Of a stretch of DNA of 64,000 nucleotides, positions 1-8,054 are shown piece by piece. The notes beneath the pieces were generated by a model. The model made no database searches and was not told where the DNA came from. It saw nothing but the letters and a program-made list of their open reading frames with translations. The stretch's first letter is position 1, and each line of letters starts with the position of its first letter. The stretch is taken from NCBI RefSeq assembly GCF_031157315.1, contig NZ_JAVIFU010000014.1:107941-171940 (forward strand), read 5' to 3'. The DNA is from Paenibacillus sp. LHD-38 (GTDB taxonomy: Bacteria; Bacillota; Bacilli; Paenibacillales; Paenibacillaceae). The position numbers were made by a program, and so were the translations under genes.

Positions 1-2
1 AC

Positions 3-656
3 AAGCGGGATACGGTCGGTTTCGTATGGCAGAACAATGCGCGAAACCTGATTCCGTACCTGACCGCAAGGGAAAATGTCGAGCTGCCGATGCTGCTGCG
101 CGGCAAACACCGCCGGGCACGGGCGATCGAGCTTCTCGAAGCAGTTGGGCTCGGCCACCGAATGATGAATCGGCTGAGCGAGCTATCTGGCGGGGAACAG
201 CAGCGGGTGGCGATTGCCATCGCCCTCGCGAACGAGCCGAGGCTGCTGTTAGCCGATGAACCGACAGGCTCACTGGACACGAAAACGTCCAATCAGGTGC
301 TGGATCTGTTCCGCACGCTGAATCGGACGATCGGTATTACGATTGTCATCGTGACGCATGATCCGCTGCTGGCGCGCAAGGTGGATCGAGTCGTTCAAAT
401 CCGTGACGGCAAGACGTCGGCGGAGATGATTCGCCGGGTATCGTATGCGGAAGAAATGGCGCTGCTGGACGCAGAGAGCGCCCGGTACGGGACAGAGAGC
501 CATATTGAGTATGCCGTTGTCGATAAGGCGGGCCGGTTGCAGATTCCGGCCGGCTACCTCGACCTGGAGGGCTTCAAGGACAGCAACAAAGTGCGCGTGG
601 AGATGGAGGACGGCCGCATCATTCTTTATCCGCCGGAGGCCAGGAAGACGGGCTGA
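3..656 (+). CDS. ABC transporter ATP-binding protein, LolD/MacB type (5' end outside window)
   Basis: The reading frame is open from base 3, so the start codon and Walker A lie upstream of the window; 217 residues are visible. Seen: a Q-loop region (FVWQN), the signature LSGGEQQRVAIA, Walker B LLLADEPTGSLD and an H-loop VTHD. This is the pattern of ATPases that pair with FtsX/MacB-like permeases, and the partner is probably upstream. The last 45 or so residues after the ATPase fold contain VVDKAGRLQIP, which resembles an AbrB/SpoVT swapped-hairpin strand. That tail is not part of the usual LolD fold. A perfect terminator follows at 675. ATPase call sure, substrate unknown. Confidence 0.9.
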   Translation, partial: KRDTVGFVWQNNARNLIPYLTARENVELPMLLRGKHRRARAIELLEAVGLGHRMMNRLSELSGGEQQRVAIAIALANEPRLLLADEPTGSLDTKTSNQVLDLFRTLNRTIGITIVIVTHDPLLARKVDRVVQIRDGKTSAEMIRRVSYAEEMALLDAESARYGTESHIEYAVVDKAGRLQIPAGYLDLEGFKDSNKVRVEMEDGRIILYPPEARKTG

Positions 657-674
657 ACGATACAAGAACAAACG

Positions 675-719
675 AAAGAAAGCCGCTTGCTTTGACAAAC
701 AAAGCAAGCGGCTTTCTTT
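675..719. terminator. Bidirectional intrinsic terminator
   Basis: A perfect 19-bp inverted repeat (675-693 and 701-719) with a 7-nt loop. The stem ends are T-rich on either strand, so it can end the ATPase transcript from the left and the AraC-type regulator transcript from the right. Confidence 0.9.
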
Positions 720-781
720 TCTGATAATTAAAGGATTCCACGATCAAATGAGCTTATGCCGATATCGCAATCCATTACGGG

Positions 782-1543
782 TCATGCCGTAATCGAGATC
801 ATCTTCCTGTACTCGTTAGCGCTTACACCGGTGTACGACTTGAATTTTTTGTAGAACCAATCCATTTCGGTGTATCCGACTTCGTTAGCGATTTTATATA
901 CTTTCATGTCGGTATGTTCGAGTAAGGATTTGGCTTTCTCCATGCGCTGTTGCAGCAGATATTCGTTAAAGGTCATGTTCTCGTGATATTTGAATTTTTG
1001 TCCCAGGTAAGAGCAGTTGAAGTGCAAAATATTGGATATTTCTTTCAAGGTAATGTTCTGATGCAACGTTTCTCCCACGTATTCCTTCACTTTATCGATA
1101 ATGTTGGCCTGCGGGGAAGAATCATTTTCGGATAAGGACAAAGAATGCTCGTTATAATCCGTTGATAGAGCGGAGTCGAGCTCCCGCTTCAAATTTTGCA
1201 AGCTTGCCGTTAACTCATCGGTTGACAAGGGATCGGGCAAATAGTCGCTGACTTGATAGTACATCGCCTTTCTTGCGAGCTGGAAGTCCTTGCCCCCGCC
1301 AATGAGCATTATCGGCAGGCGGCTTTTGCTGCGGATCTGGTCGCATAGCTCCAGCCCCTCTGCGTGAGCGCCTTTCATATTGATCGCGATAAGCGAGAAA
1401 CGATGCTTGGCGAATAAAGACATGGCGGCTGCGGAGGCGTCGGCATAACCCTCCAAGGAAAAACCCAAGCTGTTCCAATCAAGCGTATATAGTGTCTTAT
1501 CTTCCGAATGATTATTCAGATCGACAAACAGTACCTTATACAC
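782..1543 (-). CDS. AraC-type response-regulator-like protein with degenerate receiver
   Basis: 253 residues. I place the start at the GTG at 1543 because GGGAGG lies 8 nt upstream and the product then begins at the first receiver strand (VYKVLFVDL). Residues 1-115 look like a CheY-like receiver; residues 150-250 are an AraC/XylS double helix-turn-helix ending in VGYTEMDWFYKKFKSYTG. In the receiver, the expected phospho-acceptor Asp is Asn55 (LIAINMKG), the acidic pair near the N-terminus is reduced to one Asp, and the usual Lys near the end is missing (DYLPDPLS). It is therefore unlikely to be switched by ordinary phosphorylation. No histidine kinase gene is adjacent. It is divergent from the 1823 operon and is the natural candidate regulator of it (inference). 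Confidence 0.88.
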   Translation of the reverse strand: MYKVLFVDLNNHSEDKTLYTLDWNSLGFSLEGYADASAAAMSLFAKHRFSLIAINMKGAHAEGLELCDQIRSKSRLPIMLIGGGKDFQLARKAMYYQVSDYLPDPLSTDELTASLQNLKRELDSALSTDYNEHSLSLSENDSSPQANIIDKVKEYVGETLHQNITLKEISNILHFNCSYLGQKFKYHENMTFNEYLLQQRMEKAKSLLEHTDMKVYKIANEVGYTEMDWFYKKFKSYTGVSANEYRKMISITA

Positions 1544-1610
1544 AATGTTTACCTCCCATTGTATTCGCGGCACGTCTGACTCCCTCATGCCTGCAAAAGA
1601 TTACGCTTTC

Positions 1611-1639
1611 ATTATGTAAAATACACGAATGATTAACAA
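1611..1639 (-). promoter_or_regulatory. Sigma-A-like promoter for the AraC-type regulator
   Basis: On the minus strand TTGTTA (1639-1634), a 17-bp spacer and CATAAT (1616-1611) form a promoter with 4/6 and 5/6 matches. It lies about 70 bp upstream of the GTG start. Confidence 0.55.
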
Positions 1640-1752
1640 TGTGCTTTTCTTTATATCGTTAGCCGTTGTTTACTACTTGTCTTACCTGGCGGTAATGGAT
1701 TCGAAATGTCAGCTCTAGACCTATAATTAGACAGGTGGAATAGCTGGTTTTC

Positions 1753-1789
1753 GACAGGTTGTTGCTGCAAAATGTAAGCGCTAAACTTT
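1753..1789 (+). promoter_or_regulatory. Shared 37-bp promoter module, copy 1
   Basis: The sequence starts GACAGGTTGTTGCT and ends TAAGCGCTAAACTTT. It can be read as -35 TTGTTG (1759-1764), a 17-bp spacer and -10 TAAACT (1782-1787). Near-identical 37-bp copies lie at 26170 and 29186. The spacer carries the palindrome AGCGCT, and 1773-1786 matches the CcpA cre consensus TGNAANCGNWNNCW at all but one position. The weak -35 and embedded operator suggest regulated expression of the 1823 operon (inference). Confidence 0.6.
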
Positions 1790-1822
1790 GAATGTGTTCA
1801 CAAATCAAAAGGGGGATTAAGT

Positions 1823-3205
1823 ATGCAGATTCGCAAAATGATGATTCTGTTATGCGCAATGGTTCTGGTTCTCGCAGCATGCAGCAGCGGTTCAAACAGC
1901 AGCAATAACACCGGTAACAACAAGGGAACGAACGCCAGTACGAACACCGGCGCGACCGAGACGCAAGGCAATGCGGCTGGGAACAATGCGGAAGAAGTGA
2001 ACAGTACGCCGGAGATGGATTTCGATCTGGGCGGCAAGACGATCAAAATCGTTTCGTGGTGGGATATGACGATTCCGGAAGACAATCCGGACAATATTCA
2101 ACGCAAGAAAAACCTGGATGCCTTAATGGAGAAGCATAATTTCAAAGTGGAATATGTTGCGATCGATTACGGCGAGTACCAGCAGAAAGTCACCGCATCC
2201 TTGCTGGCGGGCGAGCCGATCGGCGATATCGTCCGATTGGGCAAAACGTACACGGTTCCAACGCTTGTGAAACAAGATCTGTTGTGGCCAGTCGACGAGT
2301 ACACGAAGAACCCTAGGGCATTCAATCAGAAGGTCACAAATGAATATTACACGTATGAGGGCAAAGGTTACGGCTTCAGCGAAGGTCAGGCTAATCTGGT
2401 TCAGGGCATATTCTACAACCGTACGCTTATGAATCAGCTAGGCGCGAAAGCCCTGCAAGAGTATGTGAACGAAGACAACTGGAATTGGGAAACGTTCATT
2501 CAAGTTGCCAAAGAGGCCAATAAAGATACGAATAACGATGGCAAGCTGGATACATGGGGTCTCGCGAATGCTTCGCTTATCGACCATGCTCTGTATTCCA
2601 ACAATACAGGTCTCACCAAAGGAGATAAGCAAAATCTAGAGGATCCTGCAACGCTTGATGCGCTTAATTTCGTTTCCCGCTTGGCTACTGAGCAAGTAGG
2701 CAGACCGACGGAAGGCGGCGATTGGACGGAGCCTGGTCAGTTCTTCCGTCAAGGGAACACGCTCATGTATGCAGGCGCTTTGTGGGAGCTAGGCGGCTTC
2801 CAGACGGATATGCCTGATTATGAGCTCGGTTTCATTCCGTTTCCGAAGGGACCGAATGCTACGACCTATCATTCCGCGGAAGCGCTCTTCCAAGCTCTGA
2901 CAATTCCAAAATCAGTTAAGAATCCTGAGCAGCTGCTGTATATCTGGGAAAAGATTAACGATATCGATTCCATGTATGATTATCCGGATCAAGGCTGGTA
3001 TGAGACTTTGTTTAAAAATGAGGATGACATCAACAACGCCAAAATGGTTGCGCCGAATATGATCGTTCTCGACCACAATACGTTCCCGAATCTGAAGTTC
3101 TATGATTTCGTTGGCGAACTGAATAGCGGGGTTTCGGTATCCACAGTCGTCGAAAAGTATAAATCGACATTCCAAGCGGCGATTGACGAAGTATTTGGCT
3201 CGTAA
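1823..3205 (+). CDS. Sugar ABC transporter solute-binding lipoprotein
   Basis: 460 residues. The start has AAAAGGGGG a few bases upstream. A lipoprotein signal peptide ends in the lipobox LVLAAC with Cys20 as lipid anchor, followed by a Ser/Asn/Gly/Thr-rich linker to about residue 65. The rest has the fold pattern of family 1 extracellular binding proteins (KIVSWWDMT, VTASLLAGEPIGDIVRLG, EFIKW-like C-terminal part). It should deliver an oligosaccharide to one of the permease pairs downstream. It is first in the operon and separated from the next gene by a hairpin, the usual way to make binding protein in excess. Substrate not readable from sequence. Confidence 0.93.
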   Translation: MQIRKMMILLCAMVLVLAACSSGSNSSNNTGNNKGTNASTNTGATETQGNAAGNNAEEVNSTPEMDFDLGGKTIKIVSWWDMTIPEDNPDNIQRKKNLDALMEKHNFKVEYVAIDYGEYQQKVTASLLAGEPIGDIVRLGKTYTVPTLVKQDLLWPVDEYTKNPRAFNQKVTNEYYTYEGKGYGFSEGQANLVQGIFYNRTLMNQLGAKALQEYVNEDNWNWETFIQVAKEANKDTNNDGKLDTWGLANASLIDHALYSNNTGLTKGDKQNLEDPATLDALNFVSRLATEQVGRPTEGGDWTEPGQFFRQGNTLMYAGALWELGGFQTDMPDYELGFIPFPKGPNATTYHSAEALFQALTIPKSVKNPEQLLYIWEKINDIDSMYDYPDQGWYETLFKNEDDINNAKMVAPNMIVLDHNTFPNLKFYDFVGELNSGVSVSTVVEKYKSTFQAAIDEVFGS

Positions 3206-3226
3206 CCATTCATAGCGATTGCCTTG

Positions 3227-3262
3227 CAGTCCCCATTTAGAAATTTTCTATAATGGGGACTG
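3227..3262 (+). terminator. Intercistronic hairpin after the binding-protein gene
   Basis: CAGTCCCCATT (3227-3237) pairs perfectly with AATGGGGACTG (3252-3262), and an inner TAGAAA/TTTCTA stem extends it past a one-base bulge. Only a poor T-tract follows. More likely a partial terminator or an RNA-stabilising 3' structure than a full stop, since the next gene continues in the same direction. Confidence 0.65.
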
Positions 3263-3303
3263 TTATTGGATTAAATACTTCATGCTGCAGGAGGGGAGAA
3301 AAA

Positions 3304-6189
3304 TTGAACATCAGAAAGAAGAAGTATGTAATCGTCATCCTTGTTCTTGCCGTATTTGTATTGTCCATTTGGGCTTTCTACCCTTCAAATCAGACAAATA
3401 ACGGGCAGGTTCGGGCCATGGCTGATTTCGAAGCGGAATCGGCTGGAGAAGAAGGTTATGACGAATATATAAATTCCCACTCGACAGCGAAGCGGCCTGA
3501 AGGGGTCATCCGAATCGAGGGGGAGAATTATGCCGAAACCGTCGGGGACGGTTTTGAAGTCGCAGAGAAGCTGCATGGTTTGGACGGTAAAGCGGTAATT
3601 ACGCCGGAGACGGGATCTATTGGTTGGGATGTTCAAATGGATCAGCCAGGTTTGTACAACGTTAGAATTCATTATTATCCGATCGAGGGAAAGAGCTCTG
3701 CGATTGAAAGACAATTTGCTATTAATCAGGAAGTCCCCTTTAAGGGCGCTGATATTATTTTGTTTGACCGGGTATGGGGAGATCGGAATGAAGAGATCAA
3801 GAGAGACGACAGAGGAAACGACCTGCGTCCGAGACAGGTTGAGAAGCCTGTATGGCAAATCACCGCGCTCACCGACAGATACGGTTATTATGATGAGCCT
3901 TATTCCTTCTATTTCGACAAAGGCATGCAAAGGCTTACCTTGACGGCGTTAAGAGAGCCCATGGCGATTGATTATATTGAGCTATATCAAGATCAGGAGT
4001 TGAAGACTTACGAAGAGCTGAAGAGCGAGTATACAGCCGGAGGTATAAAGCCTGTCAAGGATCAATATATCCTCATCCAAGCGGAGGACGCAGAGTTCAA
4101 GTCTTCCCCGACCTTATATCCGATGTCCGACAGGTCTAGTCCAACGGTTATTCCATATGACGTATCCAAAATCAGAATCAACACAATCGGAGGACTGAAC
4201 TGGAAGCTGCCCGGGCAGTGGATCGAGTGGGAATTCGAGGTAGAAGAGGACGGTTTGTATCAAATTGCGTTAAAACAAAAGCAGGATCAGCTTCGCGGCG
4301 TCTTCGCCACGCGCAGTCTTATGATCGACGGAAAATATCCGTTTGAGGAGATGAAGCGAATTCGCTTTAACTTTGAAAGGGATTGGCAGATGAATGTGCT
4401 GGGCGGCGAAGAGCCCTACTCGTACCATTTGACCAAAGGCTCGCATCGTATTCGAATGATGGTCTCCCTCGGCGAAATTGCGCCTTTGCTTCAGACGATC
4501 GAGTCTAGCGTGCTGCAGTTGAATGAGATGTACCGGAAAATCTTAATGATTACGTCGAATAAGCCTGATCCGTTTCGCGATTATCAATTGGAGAAGCGGA
4601 TTCCTGATATGGTAGAGGTTTTCACAGATCAAGCCGAAACGATTCAAAGCGTAGCGGACTATCTCGAGCAGGCAACAGGTGAACGAAGCGACAAGGTAGC
4701 CGTCCTTCACTCGATGGTTCGCCAACTAAAGGATTTGGCGGAATATCCTGAAACGGTTGCCAAGCGATTGGATGCATACAAGGTCAATGTCGGCGGTCTG
4801 GGAACGTGGATTCTGACCGTGCGGGAGCAGCCGCTTTCGCTTGATTATCTTGTTGTCTCTTCACCAGGCCGCGAACTTCCGAGAGCGGAAGCAACATTGC
4901 TGGAAGAGGTAGGACATGAGCTCGGAGCCTATGCAGCCTCTTATACAGAAGATTATGACAACATCGGAAATACCGAAGAGAAAAATCGTTCGGTCACGGT
5001 GTGGATTACGACCGGACGCGATCAGGCGCAAGTATTGAAGGGTCTGATTGACGACTCCTTTACGCCGGATACGGATATTTCCGTTCAGTTGAAGCTCGTT
5101 CCGGGCAACATCCTTCTACCGGCTACGCTTGCTGGCGAGGGGCCGGATGTAGCTATGCAGATCGGCGAAGATGTTCCGGTGAACTATGCGATGAGGGGCG
5201 CTGCGGCCGACTTGTCACGCTTTGCGGATTACGAGGAAGTCGCTTCAAGGTTCCGCGACAGCGGACTTACGCCTTACAAATACGATGAGGGAGTATTTGC
5301 CCTCCCGGAGCAGCAGACATTCCCGATGTTGTTCTATCGCAAAGATATCCTCGAGGAGCTGAATTTGACTCCGCCGAAAACCTGGCAGGATATCTATAAC
5401 ATGATTTCGGTGCTTCAGAAGCACAACATGGAGTTTTATTTGCCGCTTGAAGCCACGAATGCGAGTTTGGTTCCGAATGCGACATTCTCTATGCTGCTTT
5501 ACCAGAACGGCGGCGAATTTTATCGTGGTGACGATAAGAAGAGCGCACTCGATTCCGAAATTTCGATGAATGCATTTAAAAAATGGACGCAATTTTATAC
5601 AAGCTATAAGTTCCCGCTGCAAGCGGACTTCCCGAACCGGTTCAGAACGGGCGAGATGCCGATTGGCATTGCGGACTATACGACGTACAACATGCTGACG
5701 GTTATGGCTCCGGAGATCAAAGGCCTATGGGACTTCACGGTTGTTCCGGGCACGAAGCTTGCGGATGGCACGATTAACAATGAAGTAGCCAGTCACACAA
5801 CCGGCGTCATGATGCTGGAAAATTCGGATGATAAAGAGTCGTCTTGGCAATTTATGAAGTGGTGGACGGACAAGGAAACCCAAATTGCTTACGGACGTGA
5901 AATGGAAGGTCTTATGGGCGAGGCGGCCCGGTATCCGACGGCCAATATTGAGGCGCTTGAAGAGCTGCCTTGGCCGGTCAAGGATTACAACAACTTAGAG
6001 AGCCAGTGGCAGTGGGTCAGAGGCATTCCGCAGGTTCCGGGCGGTTACTTTACGGGCAGGCATTTGGACAATGCCTTCCGAAAAGTCGTTAATGCCAATG
6101 AGAATCCCCGCGAAGCCTTTTCGGATTATATCCTCTATATTAACGATGAAATTGAGATTAAGCGGAAAGAATTTAATTTACCGTATTAG
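3304..6189 (+). CDS. Membrane-anchored carbohydrate-binding / solute-binding fusion protein
   Basis: 961 residues from the TTG at 3304; AGGAGGGGAG ends about 5 nt before it, whereas the in-frame ATG at 3253 falls inside the hairpin. Residues 7-25 are a single hydrophobic helix with no lipobox, so the protein is probably anchored by its N-terminus. Two regions (about 60-230 and 255-400) look like beta-sandwich carbohydrate-binding units (RIEGENYAE, YILIQAEDAEF). From about residue 560 to the end the sequence is a complete family 1 solute-binding domain (PATLAGEGPDVAMQIGE, PMLFYRKDILEELNL). This is roughly twice the usual binding-protein length. Likely a surface receptor that hands glycans to a permease pair. 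Ligand unknown. Confidence 0.85.
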   Translation: MNIRKKKYVIVILVLAVFVLSIWAFYPSNQTNNGQVRAMADFEAESAGEEGYDEYINSHSTAKRPEGVIRIEGENYAETVGDGFEVAEKLHGLDGKAVITPETGSIGWDVQMDQPGLYNVRIHYYPIEGKSSAIERQFAINQEVPFKGADIILFDRVWGDRNEEIKRDDRGNDLRPRQVEKPVWQITALTDRYGYYDEPYSFYFDKGMQRLTLTALREPMAIDYIELYQDQELKTYEELKSEYTAGGIKPVKDQYILIQAEDAEFKSSPTLYPMSDRSSPTVIPYDVSKIRINTIGGLNWKLPGQWIEWEFEVEEDGLYQIALKQKQDQLRGVFATRSLMIDGKYPFEEMKRIRFNFERDWQMNVLGGEEPYSYHLTKGSHRIRMMVSLGEIAPLLQTIESSVLQLNEMYRKILMITSNKPDPFRDYQLEKRIPDMVEVFTDQAETIQSVADYLEQATGERSDKVAVLHSMVRQLKDLAEYPETVAKRLDAYKVNVGGLGTWILTVREQPLSLDYLVVSSPGRELPRAEATLLEEVGHELGAYAASYTEDYDNIGNTEEKNRSVTVWITTGRDQAQVLKGLIDDSFTPDTDISVQLKLVPGNILLPATLAGEGPDVAMQIGEDVPVNYAMRGAAADLSRFADYEEVASRFRDSGLTPYKYDEGVFALPEQQTFPMLFYRKDILEELNLTPPKTWQDIYNMISVLQKHNMEFYLPLEATNASLVPNATFSMLLYQNGGEFYRGDDKKSALDSEISMNAFKKWTQFYTSYKFPLQADFPNRFRTGEMPIGIADYTTYNMLTVMAPEIKGLWDFTVVPGTKLADGTINNEVASHTTGVMMLENSDDKESSWQFMKWWTDKETQIAYGREMEGLMGEAARYPTANIEALEELPWPVKDYNNLESQWQWVRGIPQVPGGYFTGRHLDNAFRKVVNANENPREAFSDYILYINDEIEIKRKEFNLPY

Positions 6190-6207
6190 TTAGGGGGAGG
6201 AAGCCGG

Positions 6208-7164
6208 GTGCAAGCAGAAACAACCGCTCAAGCCATGAAGGGCTCCATTCGTCCGAAGAAGAGATCCAAGTTGGCTTATGTCGTGAATGAGTTGAAACGA
6301 AACAAGCATTACTACTTATTGATGAGTCCGTACATGATTATTTTCTTCTTATTTACCGTTATTCCGGTAGTTTTCTCGTTAGGCTTAAGTTTCTTCTATT
6401 TTAATATGCTTGAATTTCCGCGTTTTGTGGGCTGGCAAAACTATTCTAGGCTGTTTCTAAACGATGATGTTTTTATGATCGCCTTGAAGAACACGTTTAT
6501 GTTCGCGGTCATTACCGGTCCGGTCAGCTATATCGCCTGCTTCTTGTTTGCATGGATCATCAATGAGCTTTCGCCCAAGGTGCGCGCATTCATGACGTTG
6601 ATTTTTTATGCGCCGGCGATTTCAGGAAATGTGTTCTTTATTTGGCTGATCGTGTTTTCCGGCGACAGCTACGGCTATTTGAACGGTTTCCTGATGAAGA
6701 TCGGGTTTATATTGGAACCGATTCAATGGCTGCTGGACGAGAAATATATTTTGACCATTGTCATGATCGTTCAGCTTTGGCTCAGTCTGGGAACCAGCTT
6801 CTTGGCCTTTATCGCCGGTCTGCAAACGATCGATAGAACGCTGGTTGAAGCAGGGGCGGTAGACGGAATTAAGAACCGCTGGCAGGAGCTTTGGTTCATA
6901 ACGCTGCCTTCCATGAGGCCGCAGCTTCTGTTCGGCGCGGTCATGCAGATTACCGGTTCGTTTGCCGTTGCCGACATATCGATCGCGCTTGCGGGATTTC
7001 CAAGCGTCAATTACGCGGCGCATACCGTAGTAACGCATCTGATGGATTATGGCACAATCCGTTTCGAGATGGGCTACGCGTCCGCGATCGCAACGGTTCT
7101 CTTCGGGCTTATGATCGGGACCAACATGCTGACGCAAAAAATGTTGAGAAAGATAGGTGAGTGA
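6208..7164 (+). CDS. Sugar ABC transporter permease, MalF/UgpA type (pair 1)
   Basis: 318 residues from a GTG start, with GGGGGAGG about 8 nt upstream and only 18 nt after the previous stop. About six hydrophobic segments; the ATPase-contacting EAA loop is seen as EAGAVDGIKNRWQELWFITLP. Family CUT1 sugar permease subunit. Forms a pair with the gene at 7169, which starts 4 nt after its stop. No ATPase gene is present in the operon. Confidence 0.93.
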   Translation: MQAETTAQAMKGSIRPKKRSKLAYVVNELKRNKHYYLLMSPYMIIFFLFTVIPVVFSLGLSFFYFNMLEFPRFVGWQNYSRLFLNDDVFMIALKNTFMFAVITGPVSYIACFLFAWIINELSPKVRAFMTLIFYAPAISGNVFFIWLIVFSGDSYGYLNGFLMKIGFILEPIQWLLDEKYILTIVMIVQLWLSLGTSFLAFIAGLQTIDRTLVEAGAVDGIKNRWQELWFITLPSMRPQLLFGAVMQITGSFAVADISIALAGFPSVNYAAHTVVTHLMDYGTIRFEMGYASAIATVLFGLMIGTNMLTQKMLRKIGE

Positions 7165-7168
7165 CGAC

Positions 7169-8038
7169 ATGAAAATGATGGCGGCCTTTCGAACGCACAA
7201 AAAGCTCAATCGCTCCTTTACCGTCAGCTTTTTGCTGTTCGTTCTCCTTGCCTTATTCGGGTCCTTTATGGCTCTGCCGTTAATTTATGCGGTGAACAAT
7301 GCCTTTAAGCCGCTTGACGAATTGTTCATTTTCCCGCCGCGGTTTTTCGTGAACAATCCGACATTGGATAACTTTTATGATCTGCTGTCCTTGATGGGGA
7401 ATTCGTGGGTGCCGCTAACGCGCTATATCGCCAATACGCTGCTGATTACGGTTGTCGGCACCGTGGGGCATATCTTATTGGCATCCGCTGCGGCTTATCC
7501 GCTGGCCAAGTACCGATTCATGGGATCAAAAACGCTTTTCTCCATCGTCGTGCTGTCCTTGATGTTTTCTCCGCATGTAACGGCCATTCCCAACTATATG
7601 GTGATGTCCTGGCTGGGATGGATCAACACGCATGCGTCTATCATTGTGCCGTCATTGGCTTTCCCGTTAGGGCTCTTCCTGATGAAGCAATTTATGGAAC
7701 AAATTCCGGATGCCCTGCTGGAAGCGGCCAAAATAGACGGAGCTAATGAGTACCGGATTTACTGGAGTATCGTTATGCCCAATGTTAAGCCTGCATGGCT
7801 AACGCTCATGATTTTGCAATTTCCAATGCTTTGGGGAACCGATGGAGGCAGCTTTATCTACAGTGAGAATCTAAAGACGCTTCACTTTGCATTGGGGCAG
7901 ATTACGCTTGGGGGAATTGCCAGAGCAGGGGTTGGAGCGGCAGTCGCGATGCTCTTGATGATTGTTCCGATTTCGCTCTTTATTATTTCCCAGAGCAGCG
8001 TCATTCAGACGATGGCGACTTCCGGGATGAAGGATTAG
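7169..8038 (+). CDS. Sugar ABC transporter permease, MalG/UgpE type (pair 1)
   Basis: 289 residues. I prefer the ATG at 7169 (AGGTGA 8 nt upstream, overlapping the end of the previous gene) over the GTG at 7157. Six predicted membrane helices and the EAA loop EAAKIDGANEYRIYWSIVMP are visible, followed by the usual MalG-type C-terminus. It partners with the 6208 product to form the translocation channel of the first importer in this operon. Confidence 0.93.
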   Translation: MKMMAAFRTHKKLNRSFTVSFLLFVLLALFGSFMALPLIYAVNNAFKPLDELFIFPPRFFVNNPTLDNFYDLLSLMGNSWVPLTRYIANTLLITVVGTVGHILLASAAAYPLAKYRFMGSKTLFSIVVLSLMFSPHVTAIPNYMVMSWLGWINTHASIIVPSLAFPLGLFLMKQFMEQIPDALLEAAKIDGANEYRIYWSIVMPNVKPAWLTLMILQFPMLWGTDGGSFIYSENLKTLHFALGQITLGGIARAGVGAAVAMLLMIVPISLFIISQSSVIQTMATSGMKD

Positions 8039-8054
8039 AAGGGAGCCGTGCACG

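Noticed and set aside
270..707. Long minus-strand reading frames opposite the ABC ATPase and many other genes
   Set aside because: They lie opposite well-recognised coding frames, have no family resemblance and no ribosome-binding sites; they are shadows of real genes.
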